From Poindextera sp041691315 (lineage in GTDB: Bacteria > Pseudomonadota > Alphaproteobacteria > Caulobacterales > Caulobacteraceae), in contig JBEPUW010000008.1 of the NCBI GenBank assembly GCA_041691315.1, positions 42,586-106,585 on the forward strand: a stretch of 64,000 nt of DNA. Direction: 5' to 3'. The position numbers and the translations under genes were made by a program. This document shows, piece by piece, positions 1 through 8,281 of this stretch. The stretch's first letter is position 1; each line of letters starts with the position of its first letter. The notes below the pieces were generated by a model. It was not told the DNA's origin. It worked only from the letters and a program-made list of their open reading frames with translations, and did no database searches.

Positions 1-44
1 GACTGAGCCCCTCCCCTGACTCCGATCTCGCCGCAGCCTGACCT

Positions 45-278
45 ATGGCCAACTCAGACGCCCCGAAGCCGCGCCTGAGCGCGCGCCAGATCGAATGCCT
101 GACCCGGATCGCGGCTGGCGAAACCTCCGCCGAGATAGCGCTCGCGCTTGGAGTTTCCCGCCGCACGGTCGACGAATACGTCGGCGCGGCCTGCACCCGG
201 TTGGGGGTCAGGAGCCGCTCGCAAGCCGTCGCCGTCGGCATCAGCCTGAACATCATCCCACGCTCTGCGGCACCGTGA
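45..278 (+). CDS. Small LuxR-type helix-turn-helix protein
   Basis: A 77-residue protein that is almost entirely a GerE/LuxR DNA-binding domain. It opens with LSARQIECLTRIAAGETSAEIA, spaced like the usual LTxRExEVLxLxAxGxSxxEIA, and continues with LGVSRRTVDEYV and RLGVRSRSQAV, which fit the recognition-helix region. There is no receiver or autoinducer domain, so it is a stand-alone HTH protein whose signal input, if any, cannot be seen. The ATG at 45 has only a weak upstream ribosome site. It could be a chromosomal orphan regulator. Its targets are unknown. Confidence 0.72.
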   Translation: MANSDAPKPRLSARQIECLTRIAAGETSAEIALALGVSRRTVDEYVGAACTRLGVRSRSQAVAVGISLNIIPRSAAP

Positions 279-412
279 CGGGGACCTGGCTTCGGGCGGG
301 ATGGCGTAGCGGCGAGCGCGCTCCCGGATTTGTACGGGATTGCCCGGGGCGGCGTCGCAACTCAAAATAGCGCCGTGGTCTTCAGTCAGATTCAAGCGGT
401 GCAGTAGGCGTC

Positions 413-868
413 ATGTCCGCCCGGGGGGGCCGGGCCGGAACATATGTTGCAGGCGACAGGCTCGCTCGTCGCCACGCCGTCGGAACAGTCCCGGTGGAAG
501 TAGGTGAGCCTCGCTTGACGGTCCATGTCCCCCCGATCGACCCGCTGTTAGGCGGCGCCTGCGGCGACGTCGCCGCCGCGCGGTCCGCAGCCGCGGTGCT
601 CCTCGAGCCCGTCCACTCCAACGGGGTGGACCTCGATCACGCGCGGCTGATCCTCACCGCCGTGCAGGCCAGGCTGGAGCGCGTGGTCCTGTCTGATCTG
701 GCCGCGGCGCTGGAGGTGCTTCGGGACCCCGATTACCAACCGTTCGCCGGCAGCCCCATGCAGTTCCTCCAATACGCTGACGCGGAACTCATGGAGATGA
801 GTTTTGACGCGCGGTGCGCAGCGCTGGGAGCGTGCGTTCAAGCGCTCACGCGGACCCCGCGAGATTAA
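413..868 (+). CDS. Hypothetical protein, 151 aa
   Basis: I do not recognise the family. The C-terminal two thirds reads like a real, mostly helical protein (for example LTAVQARLERVVLSDLAA and MQFLQYADAELMEMSF). The first 40 residues are low-complexity and rich in Gly/Arg, so the true start may lie downstream of 413. No signal peptide or membrane segment is visible. It converges on the sigma-factor gene that ends at 923. The stop codon lies inside a perfect AT-rich palindrome (861-875). Confidence 0.45.
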   Translation: MSARGGRAGTYVAGDRLARRHAVGTVPVEVGEPRLTVHVPPIDPLLGGACGDVAAARSAAAVLLEPVHSNGVDLDHARLILTAVQARLERVVLSDLAAALEVLRDPDYQPFAGSPMQFLQYADAELMEMSFDARCAALGACVQALTRTPRD

Positions 869-875
869 TAATCTC
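861..875. repeat. Perfect 15-bp AT-rich palindrome
   Basis: The sequence gagattaataatctc is a perfect inverted repeat around a central A. It overlaps the TAA stop of the upstream hypothetical gene and lies between two convergent genes. It lacks the GC stem and T tract of an intrinsic terminator. It may be a protein-binding site, but nothing nearby shows which protein. Confidence 0.35.
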
Positions 876-922
876 AGCCAGCGTAAAGCAGAAAAGTAGT
901 CATAATCCTCGGTGACCAGCGT

Positions 923-2149
923 TCACCGTCCCTGGGCCCGCATCAGGAACGCTCGCGTTGCAGGATCCTCGCAAAGCCCGATCGCCCGGCTATAGGCGTT
1001 GAGCGCGTCAGCTTCCTGCCCGAGCCGTCTCAACAAATGCGCCCGCAGCGCCCAGTATGGCTGGTATCGCTCGACCGTGGCCTGCGCGAAGGCATCGAGC
1101 CGAGCCAGTGCATCCGCCGCGTCACCCGCCTCCGCCAGCGCGGCCGCATGGCCCACGGCCGCCCCGACCGTGGGCGAGACCCTGACCAGCACCCGGTAGA
1201 GACGTGCGATCATCGCCCAGTCGGTCGTGCCGGCCGCGGCGCGGCGAGCGTGTTCGGACTGGATGGCCGCTTCCAACTGGAAACGGCCGACGTCCCCGGC
1301 GCGCTGCGCGGCGGACAGCAGAGCCTCGGCCTCCCGCACCATCGGCCAGGTCCAGAGCGCCACGTCCTGATCGGAGAGCGGCACATACTCGCCATCCCCC
1401 GAGCGGCGCGCTGGCCGGCGCGCTTCACAATGGAGCATGAGGGCCAGTAGGCCTTTCACCTCCGGATCCGCCGGCAACAGGCCATTCAACACGCGCCCAA
1501 GCTCGATCGCCTCAAGCGCGAGACCCTTGCGCTTCGGATCGGCCCCCGCAACGTCGTCCCAGCCGCTGCCATAGGCCGCGTAGACCGCGTCGAGCACCGC
1601 GTTGAACCGTGCGGGTAGGTCCTTCGGTTGAGGCGTTTCAAAGGCGATCCGAGCGTCGCGTATCTTCGCCTTGGCGCGGCTCAGCCGCTGACCCATCGCT
1701 GCCGGTTGCACCAGGAACGCTGAAGCGATCCGAACGGCGTCGAGGCCCAGGACGGTCTGCAGCATGAGCGGCGTCCGCGCCCCTGCGTCGATCGCCGGGT
1801 GTGCGCAGACAAACATGAGCTTCAACCGGTCATCCGGGAACGGCACGTCAGCGCCGGCCATTTCCTGGGCCTCCTCGGCAACCACGGTCAGGGTGGGAAG
1901 AGCTTCGAGACGGACCCGGGCATGGCGGTGGCCGTCGGTCAGCCGGCGCCGCGCCGCGGTCAGCAACCAAGCCTCCGGTCGGGCGGGGACGCCCGTCTTC
2001 GGCCAGGTCTCAAGCGCCGCGCGGAAAGCATCGGCGAGCGCGTCCTCCGAGGCGGCCAGGTCTCGCGACCTGGCCGCCAGGAATGCCACGAGCCGGCCGT
2101 AGGATTCGCGTGCAGCTTGTTCGACCGCGCGCCGCGCTGCGTCCGTCAT
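923..2149 (-). CDS. ECF sigma factor with C-terminal DUF6596/TPR-like extension
   Basis: A 408-residue group IV sigma factor of the type usually paired with YciI/DGPF proteins. The N-terminal part carries sigma region 2 (around residues 10-80, with SEDALADAFRAALETWP and LLTAARRRLTDGHR). Region 4 is near residues 120-170 (LMLQTVLGLDAVRIASAFLVQ). The remaining 230 residues form an alpha-helical extension with TPR character, including ALNAYSRAIGLCEDPATRAF at the end. The extension is known in this class and is thought to substitute for an anti-sigma factor. The ATG at 2149 lies 7 bases after the stop of the yciI-like gene, so the two are co-transcribed leftward. Confidence 0.9.
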   Translation of the reverse strand: MTDAARRAVEQAARESYGRLVAFLAARSRDLAASEDALADAFRAALETWPKTGVPARPEAWLLTAARRRLTDGHRHARVRLEALPTLTVVAEEAQEMAGADVPFPDDRLKLMFVCAHPAIDAGARTPLMLQTVLGLDAVRIASAFLVQPAAMGQRLSRAKAKIRDARIAFETPQPKDLPARFNAVLDAVYAAYGSGWDDVAGADPKRKGLALEAIELGRVLNGLLPADPEVKGLLALMLHCEARRPARRSGDGEYVPLSDQDVALWTWPMVREAEALLSAAQRAGDVGRFQLEAAIQSEHARRAAAGTTDWAMIARLYRVLVRVSPTVGAAVGHAAALAEAGDAADALARLDAFAQATVERYQPYWALRAHLLRRLGQEADALNAYSRAIGLCEDPATRAFLMRAQGR

Positions 2150-2156
2150 GAGCGCG

Positions 2157-2513
2157 TCAGGCGCGCGCCGGCGGATAGGGTCGCACCTCGACCACGCCGG
2201 AGGCCGCCGCCGGACAACTCGCGGTCAGTTCAAGGGCAGTGTCCAGGTCGGGGACATCGATGACGTAGAAGCCGCCGATCTGCTCCTTGGTGTCGGCGTA
2301 GGGCCCGTCCTGGATTTGCCGCTCCCCACCTCGCAGGGTGACCGTCGTGGCGGTCTCAGGCGGCTGCAAGCCCGCGCCATCGACCATCACGCCGGCCTCG
2401 GTCAGCATCCGGCCGTAGTTGGACCAGCCGGCCCAGTAGGCGGCGCTCTTGGCCGGATCGCTCCGGTCCGCGAAGTCCTGGGGCTTCTCGTAGATCAGCA
2501 GCATGTACTTCAT
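2157..2513 (-). CDS. YciI/DGPF-domain protein
   Basis: A 118-residue protein of the YCII-related superfamily. MKYMLLIYE at the N-terminus and DGPYADTKEQIGGFYVID near residues 66-83 are the family hallmarks (DGPF motif). The ATG at 2513 is preceded by GAGGAA at good spacing. A longer reading frame to 2756 is open, but its N-terminus is not conserved-looking. It lies directly upstream of the ECF sigma gene, the standard gene pair of this sigma group. The biochemical role of these DGPF proteins is not settled, so a regulatory partnership with the sigma factor is inferred from the pairing. Confidence 0.88.
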   Translation of the reverse strand: MKYMLLIYEKPQDFADRSDPAKSAAYWAGWSNYGRMLTEAGVMVDGAGLQPPETATTVTLRGGERQIQDGPYADTKEQIGGFYVIDVPDLDTALELTASCPAAASGVVEVRPYPPARA

Positions 2514-2748
2514 GGCAGGTTCCTCAACTGTCGGCGCGGACCATCCGCCCTGGCGCCATGACGCGTGGCGTCTCGGCATTTCGACATTGGTTCGGATTTT
2601 TTGGACCTCACGCGCGCGGCCCACGCGCTGCGGTGAGGGAGAGTCCGCGACGCCCGGCCAGGCCGTCGCCTCCAGATGTCGAAATCCGCCGTCCTGGGCC
2701 GTCATGGCGCCGGGCGGGATCATCCGCCTCCAAACGACGAGGACGACC

Positions 2749-3297
2749 ATGATCAAGCCTGCTCATTTTTCCCGCCGCGGCTTGCCGCTGCTCCTGGCCG
2801 CCGGCGCGCTGGCCATCACGCTCGCGCAGCCCGCGCAAAGCGCCGCGCCGGCCGCGCCCGGCCTCTCTGCGGACGCCGAAACCCTCCACCAAGTCATCCA
2901 TATCGACGCGCCCCGCGCTCGAATCTACGCCACGCTGACGGATGAGGTGCAATACGCCCAGGTCCAGAAGCTCGGCGTCGCGATGAACTCCAACCTCGAC
3001 CTCGGCCATGCGCCCGCCGCGATCAGCCGCGACGTCGGAGGCCCGTTCGTGCTCTTCGGCGGCCACGTCCAGGGCCGCAACATCGAACTCACGCCGGGAA
3101 CGCGTATCGTCCAGGCGTGGCGCGAGATGACCTGGCAGCCCGGCGTCTATTCCGTGATCCACATCGAACTCGCCGATGAAGGCGCCGGCACGCGGATCAC
3201 CTTCGACCAGTCCGGATTTCCCAAGGGCGGCGGCTCGAAGCTCGCGATGGGCTGGTATCAGAACTATTGGGAGCCCCTGAAGCGCTTTCTTGGCTGA
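2749..3297 (+). CDS. Secreted SRPBCC-family (START-like) protein
   Basis: A 182-residue protein with a clear signal peptide (basic HFSRRG, hydrophobic LPLLLAAGALAITLA, then AQSAAP), so it is probably periplasmic. The mature part starts with VIHIDAPRARIYATLTDEVQ, the typical beta-strand opening of the SRPBCC/AHSA1 fold. It ends with ITFDQSGFPKGG and GWYQNYWEPLKRFL, typical of the family's C-terminal helix. The ATG at 2749 gives the signal peptide; upstream in-frame codons do not. Such proteins bind hydrophobic ligands, and the ligand here is unknown. It is divergent from the YciI/sigma pair. Confidence 0.82.
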   Translation: MIKPAHFSRRGLPLLLAAGALAITLAQPAQSAAPAAPGLSADAETLHQVIHIDAPRARIYATLTDEVQYAQVQKLGVAMNSNLDLGHAPAAISRDVGGPFVLFGGHVQGRNIELTPGTRIVQAWREMTWQPGVYSVIHIELADEGAGTRITFDQSGFPKGGGSKLAMGWYQNYWEPLKRFLG

Positions 3298-3661
3298 GGC
3301 TTGGAGGTCGCGGCGGAGGGTTTGGGCCGGCCGCCGCAACCGCCCAGGCGCCCATTCGGAGGAACCTGATTTCACCCTTGATCTCACCAGATCAACCTTA
3401 GCCGACGCTTCGCATGGGGCGATGGGATTGGGACGAGCGGATGGCCCGACGTGACCGGGGGAAGCGTCATGAGGAAAACGAAGAAGATGCAATCCTTGAA
3501 TCGACGAGCCTATCTTGCCGTCGCTGACCTGGGCCCAGTGCGTCAGATATCACTAATCCGGCATAGAGCAGGAAAACAGTAATAATCCTGCTTGACCCAC
3601 GCCGCGTCTGGCGCGAGGTTGCGCTGCCCGCGTTTCGCGGGCTTCGCGAGGAGTGAGCCTC
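3298..3661. promoter_or_regulatory. Intergenic region with inverted repeat upstream of trb operon
   Basis: No gene is seen in this 364-bp stretch. At 3567-3592 there is an exact 7-bp inverted repeat (agcagga / tcctgct) around an AT-rich core. It lies about 70 bases before the first transfer gene, a good place for a promoter/operator. The 11-mer gcaggaaaaca (3568-3578) recurs at 35165-35175, next to the start of the accessory mobilisation gene. A shared regulator for the mating-pore and relaxosome operons is possible, but this is inference. Confidence 0.4.
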
Positions 3662-4015
3662 ATGAGCCTCCGCGTCCGACGCGCCCTTTCGGCCGCCGCC
3701 AACCGCGCCAACACGGCCCTTATGGAGGTTTCTGTCGCCCTTTTCACCGCAACGTCCGCCTTCGCGGGAACGACCGGCGGCGCCGCCATGCCGTGGGAGA
3801 CGCCGCTGCAGACGGTCGAGAACTCCCTGGCCGGGCCGGTCGCCAAGGCGGTCGGCATCATCGCCATCGTCGTCACCGGCCTCGGGTTCGCGTTCGCCGA
3901 AGGCGGGTCAACGATGCGCAAGGGGATCGGCATCGTGTTCGGGCTGGCCATCGCCTTCACCGCCACCACCTTCATCTCCAGCTTTTTCAGCATCACCTCC
4001 GGCGCAGTCTTCTGA
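3662..4015 (+). CDS. trbC: TrbC/VirB2-type conjugative pilin
   Basis: A 117-residue prepilin. It has a long leader ending near TSAFAG, then a mature part with two hydrophobic segments (AKAVGIIAIVVTGLGFAFA and GIGIVFGLAIAFTATTFI) separated by the short basic turn EGGSTMRKG, the TrbC/VirB2 layout. The ATG at 3662 is preferred over the GTG at 3653 because AGGAG sits about 8 bases before the ATG. It is the first gene of the mating-pore operon, followed two bases after its stop by trbD. Confidence 0.9.
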   Translation: MSLRVRRALSAAANRANTALMEVSVALFTATSAFAGTTGGAAMPWETPLQTVENSLAGPVAKAVGIIAIVVTGLGFAFAEGGSTMRKGIGIVFGLAIAFTATTFISSFFSITSGAVF

Positions 4016-4017
4016 AG

Positions 4018-4284
4018 ATGGCCATCTCGTCGCTGGAAGGCTTTGAGATCGCCTTCCACAGCTCCCTCTCCGAGCCGGTGACGATCGCGGGCGTGCCCCG
4101 GATGATCGCGGTGCTGAACGGGACCCTGACCGCGGTCCTGGCGCTGGGTCTGCAGGTTCCGGTGATCGGCATCCCGCTCGGCCTTGCCGTCCACGCCGCC
4201 TGCTACTGGCTCAACAAGCGCGATCCCTATTTCTTCGACGCGCTGAAGCGGCACATCCGCCAGCGGCCCTATTGGGACGCCTGA
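4018..4284 (+). CDS. trbD: TrbD/VirB3-type inner-membrane protein
   Basis: An 88-residue protein matching TrbD: the N-terminal LEGFEIAFHSSLSEPVTIAG, one long hydrophobic stretch (TAVLALGLQVPVIGIPLGLA), and the C-terminal signature NKRDPYFFDALKRHIRQRPY. VirB3 homologues work with the VirB4/TrbE ATPase in pilus assembly. The ATG follows the trbC stop by two bases, showing tight coupling. Confidence 0.92.
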   Translation: MAISSLEGFEIAFHSSLSEPVTIAGVPRMIAVLNGTLTAVLALGLQVPVIGIPLGLAVHAACYWLNKRDPYFFDALKRHIRQRPYWDA

Positions 4285-4286
4285 GG

Positions 4287-4490
4287 ATGGACCGGCTCGC
4301 CGCCACCCTCGCCTCCCCGGCCGGCGTCGCCGCGATCGTCGCCGCCGCGCTCTGGGGTCCGGCAACCGGGTTCCCCACCTGGCCCGCCCTGGCCCGCGGC
4401 CGCTGCGCCTCGACGGTCCTGACGAGCCTCGCCGTCGGCCTCTTCGTGTTCGCCCTCGTCCAGCGCTTCGCGGCGCCGGCGCCGGCCTGA
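4287..4490 (+). CDS. Small membrane protein of the trb operon
   Basis: A 67-residue protein starting at the ATG at 4287, three bases after the trbD stop, with GAGG at the junction. It has two hydrophobic stretches (around residues 10-25 and 45-60, including SLAVGLFVFALVQRF) and no known motif. Its position between trbD and trbE, within translationally coupled genes, argues that it is expressed and linked to the mating pore. The function is not recognised. Confidence 0.6.
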   Translation: MDRLAATLASPAGVAAIVAAALWGPATGFPTWPALARGRCASTVLTSLAVGLFVFALVQRFAAPAPA

Positions 4491-4502
4491 GGAGCCCAGG
4501 CC

Positions 4503-6962
4503 ATGCTCTACCTGCGTGAATACCGCTCCAAGGCCGAGCGTCTGTTCGACCACCTGCCCTGGGTTGCCCTGATCGGGCCGGGCCTGGTTCTGAACAAGGA
4601 CGGCGGTTTCCAGAAGACCCTGGCCGTCCGGGGGCCGGATCTGGCCAGCGCCACTGACGCCGGCCTGGTCGCAACGCGCGCCCAGCTCAACAACGCCCTG
4701 CGCCGCCTGGGCTCGCGCTGGTGTCTTCACATCGAGGCGTTGCGGGCCGGGTCGATGGACTATCCGGCCAGCGTCTTTCCCGATCCGGTCTCGGCCCTGA
4801 TCGACGACGAGCGCCGCGCTGCTTTCGAAGCGGAGGATCGCCACTTCGAGAGCCGCTACTTCCTGACCTTCACCTTCCTGCCGCCAGAGGAGGCGATCTC
4901 GACGGCCGAGAGCCTGCTGCTGGAAAACGCGCCGCCGGGCCGCGGCGCCGAGGGGATGTACCGGGCCGCGCTCGGGGGCTTCCTCTCCACTGTGCGCCAG
5001 ATCGCCGACATCCTCGGCGCCATCATGCCGGAGGTTCGCGAGCTCGATGACGACGAGACGCTGACCTACCTGCACGGCTGTATCTCGACCAAGCGCCACT
5101 ACGTGAAGAAGCCGGACACTCCGGCCTATCTCGACGCCTTCCTCTGCGATGACGACTTCCAGGGCGGTCTCTATCCGCGCCTCGGCGGCCAGTTCATGCG
5201 GACCATCTCGGTGCGCGCCTATCCGACCAGCTCCTCCCCCGGCCTGCTCGACCGGCTGAACGAGCTTGGGGTCGCCTATCGCTGGACCTGCCGCTTCATG
5301 CCGCTGGACAAGGAAGACGCCCGCCAGGCGGTCTCGGTCGTGCGCAAGCGCTGGTTCGCCAAGCGCAAGGGGGTGATGGCGCTCCTGAAGGAGGCGATCA
5401 CCCGCGAGCCGTCCCAGCTCGAGGACCCTGACGCCACGGCCAAGACCAATGACGCCGATGCCGCCCTGGCGATCCTCGGCGGCGACTACGCTTCGATCGG
5501 CTATTTCACCCCGACCGTCACCCTGATGGACGCCGATCCGGACCGCCTGGCGGATCGGGTCCGCGAGGTGGAGAGCGCCATCAACCGGGTGGGGTTTGTC
5601 TGCAAGGTCGAGGACGTCAACGCCGTGGAGGCCTGGCTGGGGTCGCTGCCCGGGCAGGCCTACGCCGACCTTCGTCGCCCGCTGGTCTCGTCGCTGAACC
5701 TCTGCGACATGATCCCGATGTCGGCGATCTGGCCGGGGCCGTCGCGCAATGCCCACCTGACCGACGAATGTTCCAAGCGCGGCCACCCGGGCGCCCAGCC
5801 GGCGCTGATGGTCACCCGGACCGCCGGCACGACCCCGTTCCGGTTCGATCTGCACCAGGGCGACGTCGGCCACACCATGATCGTCGGCCCCACGGGCTCC
5901 GGCAAATCGGTGCTGCTCAACACCATCGCCCTGCAGTGGCTGCGCTATCCGGAGGCGCAGGTGTTCTATTTCGACAAGGGGGCGAGCTCGCGCGCCTCGA
6001 CCCTGCTGACCGGCGGCCAGTTCTTCGTCCTCGGCGGCGACCAGACCGATCTCGCCTTCCAGCCCCTGGCCGACCTCGAGGGGCCCGAGGACCGGACCTG
6101 GGCCCAGGAGTGGGTGCAGGACCTCGTCGCGGCTGAGGGCGTCGAGATGACGCCCTCGGTGAAGGAGGAGATCTGGGGCGGGCTGAAGAACCTCGCCTCG
6201 GGACCGCGCGAGCAGCGCACGCTGACCCTGCTGGCGGCCACCGTCCAGGACCAGCGGGTCAAGTCGGCGCTGCTGCCCTACACCCTCTCCGGGCCGCACG
6301 GGCACCTGCTGGACGCCCAGGACAACAGCCGCGTCACCGCCCGCTGGCAGACCTTCGAGATGTCCGAACTGATGGCGGCCAAGGCCGCGTTGCAGCCGGT
6401 CCTGACCTACATCTTCCGCACGCTGGAGCGGCGCTTCGACGGGCGCCCGACCCTGCTGGTGCTGGACGAGGCGTGGCTCTTCCTCGACCAGGGCGCGTTC
6501 GCGGCCAAGATCCGCGAGTGGCTGAAGACGTTGCGCAAGTTCAACGTCGCCGTGGTCTTCGCCACCCAGAGCCTGGCGGATATCGCCAGCTCCTCGATCG
6601 CGCCGGCGCTGATCGAGAGCTGCCCGACCCGGATCTTCCTGCCGAACCCGGACGCCCATACCCCGCAGATCGCCAGCCTCTACGCTGGCTTTGGGCTAAA
6701 CGAACAGCAGCTGCGGATCGTCGCCGGCGCCGCGCCGAAGCGCGAATACTACTACCAGTCCTCGGCCGGCAATCGGCTGTTCGAGCTGGGCCTTGGCCCC
6801 ATCACGCTGGCCGCCGTCGGGGCCTCCTCGCCGGGCGCCCAGCAGCGGATCACCGCGGTCAGCGCCGCCGGCGGACCGTTCGCCGCGGAGTTCTACCGCG
6901 CCCAGGGCTACGCCGACGTCGCGGAATTCCTGCTGCGGGACCGTCCCGCGAAGGTGGCGTGA
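4503..6962 (+). CDS. trbE: TrbE/VirB4-type conjugation ATPase
   Basis: An 819-residue ATPase that powers pilus biogenesis at the inner membrane. It begins with MLYLREYRSKAERLFDHLPW, typical of TrbE. The Walker A GPTGSGKS is at residues 462-469. The Walker B stretch LLVLDEAWLFLD is near 648-659, followed by VVFATQSLADIA. The length fits the family (800-850). The GGAG before the ATG at 4503 supports the start. Its stop overlaps the next small membrane gene. Confidence 0.96.
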   Translation: MLYLREYRSKAERLFDHLPWVALIGPGLVLNKDGGFQKTLAVRGPDLASATDAGLVATRAQLNNALRRLGSRWCLHIEALRAGSMDYPASVFPDPVSALIDDERRAAFEAEDRHFESRYFLTFTFLPPEEAISTAESLLLENAPPGRGAEGMYRAALGGFLSTVRQIADILGAIMPEVRELDDDETLTYLHGCISTKRHYVKKPDTPAYLDAFLCDDDFQGGLYPRLGGQFMRTISVRAYPTSSSPGLLDRLNELGVAYRWTCRFMPLDKEDARQAVSVVRKRWFAKRKGVMALLKEAITREPSQLEDPDATAKTNDADAALAILGGDYASIGYFTPTVTLMDADPDRLADRVREVESAINRVGFVCKVEDVNAVEAWLGSLPGQAYADLRRPLVSSLNLCDMIPMSAIWPGPSRNAHLTDECSKRGHPGAQPALMVTRTAGTTPFRFDLHQGDVGHTMIVGPTGSGKSVLLNTIALQWLRYPEAQVFYFDKGASSRASTLLTGGQFFVLGGDQTDLAFQPLADLEGPEDRTWAQEWVQDLVAAEGVEMTPSVKEEIWGGLKNLASGPREQRTLTLLAATVQDQRVKSALLPYTLSGPHGHLLDAQDNSRVTARWQTFEMSELMAAKAALQPVLTYIFRTLERRFDGRPTLLVLDEAWLFLDQGAFAAKIREWLKTLRKFNVAVVFATQSLADIASSSIAPALIESCPTRIFLPNPDAHTPQIASLYAGFGLNEQQLRIVAGAAPKREYYYQSSAGNRLFELGLGPITLAAVGASSPGAQQRITAVSAAGGPFAAEFYRAQGYADVAEFLLRDRPAKVA

Positions 6963-7294
6963 TGGCCATGGCGACCCTGCCCGACCCCCTGGACCCGCCG
7001 CTGACGCCGGCCGAATTCGCCCGGCTGGGCTGGATCACCGCCCGGTTCCCGCTGGCCTGGGTCCGGACAGGCCGTCGTCGCCGTCTCCTGCTGCTGGCGC
7101 TCGCCGCCCCCGGATTCTTCACGGTCTTCGCCACCCCGCTGCACCGGAGCCTGGCGCTCCTGGCGCTGGGCCTGGTGCTGTTCGCCGCCTCGGTGGCCTT
7201 CCGCCGCTGGAGCGAACCGCTGTGCGCCCGCGCCGAGGCCGCGGCGCTCTGGCCGCCCCCGACGCCCCCCATGGAGACCCGTAGCCATGCGTAA
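6962..7294 (+). CDS. Hypothetical two-TM protein of the trb operon
   Basis: A 110-residue protein with two adjacent hydrophobic segments (LLLLALAAPGFFTVFA and LALLALGLVLFAASVAF) preceded by the basic stretch RTGRRRR. The ATG at 6962 overlaps the trbE stop (gtgatgg). Its 3' end overlaps the trbJ start by 8 bases, so it is embedded in the operon. The frame stays open far upstream inside trbE, but that part is a shadow. I do not recognise the family; a small mating-pore accessory role is inferred from position. Confidence 0.65.
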   Translation: MAMATLPDPLDPPLTPAEFARLGWITARFPLAWVRTGRRRRLLLLALAAPGFFTVFATPLHRSLALLALGLVLFAASVAFRRWSEPLCARAEAAALWPPPTPPMETRSHA

Positions 7295-8000
7295 GCGCCA
7301 TATCCTCTCGTCCGTCGCCCTGGCGGCCGCCCTGTTCGCGGCCATGTCCCCGCCGGCCAGCGCCCAGATGGCGGTCATCGATCTGAGGGCTATCGCCCAG
7401 GCCGAGCAGCAGGTCAGCAACGAGCTGACCCAGATCCAGCGGCTGGAGTCCCAGCTCACCAACCAGGCGCAGATGCTGCAGCGCCTGCAGACCGACGTCA
7501 CCGGTCCCATCACCCAGATCACCAGCCAGGCGACCGGGATCCTGCAGCAGGCCCAGGGTATCGGCTTCGGGGCCCAGAACGTCGCGCAGCAGTATGCCGC
7601 CCTCTACCCCTCGACCATGTCCGGGGCGAGCTTGGCCACCACACAAGCGTCGCTGGCGACCTGGCGGCAGAACAATGCGCTCGCCCTGCAGCAGGCGATG
7701 CTGATGCAGAACAAGATCGCCCAGGGACAGCCGGTCACCACGTCGCAGGTGACCAGCGCCGTCGGCGCCTCCCAGGGGGCGGCGGGCCAGACCTCCGCGA
7801 TCCAGGCCACCAACCAGCTGCTGGCCACGGTGACGGCCCAGCTGACCCAGCTGCAGGCGCTGCTGATCACCCAGGCCCGCGCCGAACAGACCCTGGCCGC
7901 CCAGGCCCAGGCCTCGCAGGCCGCCGGCGCGGCGGACAGCCAGCGGTTCTGGACGACCACGCCGCCGGCGAGCCGGGTGCAGAATCCTGGTCAGCTGTGA
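7287..8000 (+). CDS. trbJ: TrbJ/VirB5-type mating-pore protein
   Basis: A 237-residue protein with a signal peptide (MRKRHILSSVALAAALFAAMSPPASA). The mature part is glutamine-rich and coiled-coil (EQQVSNELTQIQRLESQLTN, QLTQLQALLITQARAEQ), as in TrbJ. VirB5 homologues are minor pilus components that contact recipient cells. It lies in conserved order between trbE and the TrbK/EexN-type lipoprotein gene, whose ATG overlaps this stop. Confidence 0.9.
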   Translation: MRKRHILSSVALAAALFAAMSPPASAQMAVIDLRAIAQAEQQVSNELTQIQRLESQLTNQAQMLQRLQTDVTGPITQITSQATGILQQAQGIGFGAQNVAQQYAALYPSTMSGASLATTQASLATWRQNNALALQQAMLMQNKIAQGQPVTTSQVTSAVGASQGAAGQTSAIQATNQLLATVTAQLTQLQALLITQARAEQTLAAQAQASQAAGAADSQRFWTTTPPASRVQNPGQL

Positions 8001-8272
8001 TGCGGCCGCTCCGCCTCCTGGCGGCGCTGGGCCTCGCGGGCGCGACGCTCGTCGCCTGCGCCCAGCCCGCGCCGACCCGCGACAAGGCCTACTACGCCGG
8101 CCATGACGGAGAGCGGATAGCCCAGCTGGCCAGCTGCCAGAACGATCCTGGGCGGCTCGCCGCGACGCCCAACTGCGTCAACGCCCAGGCGGCGGACGCC
8201 GACGCCCACGCCGCGAAGTTCTACGACGCGCCGCAGCCCGCGCCCCGCGTCGCCGACCCTGGCAAGCTCTAG
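8000..8272 (+). CDS. TrbK/EexN-type entry-exclusion lipoprotein
   Basis: A 90-residue lipoprotein. The N-terminal hydrophobic stretch ends in the lipobox LVAC, so the mature protein should start at a lipidated Cys and stay at the envelope. The conserved part is KAYYAGHDGERIAQLASC, then NDPGRLAATPNCVNAQ, which is the signature of the EexN family. TrbK and EexN proteins in this slot between trbJ and trbL stop redundant mating between cells carrying the same element. The ATG at 8000 overlaps the trbJ stop. Confidence 0.85.
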   Translation: MRPLRLLAALGLAGATLVACAQPAPTRDKAYYAGHDGERIAQLASCQNDPGRLAATPNCVNAQAADADAHAAKFYDAPQPAPRVADPGKL

Positions 8273-8281
8273 GGGATCGCC

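Noticed and set aside
861..875. Intrinsic terminator between the convergent genes at 868 and 923
   Set aside because: The palindrome is AT-rich and lacks a GC stem and T tract, so it was listed as a palindrome only.
4269..6659. 796-codon open frame on the minus strand
   Set aside because: It is antisense to trbE and has a composition typical of GC-rich shadow frames.
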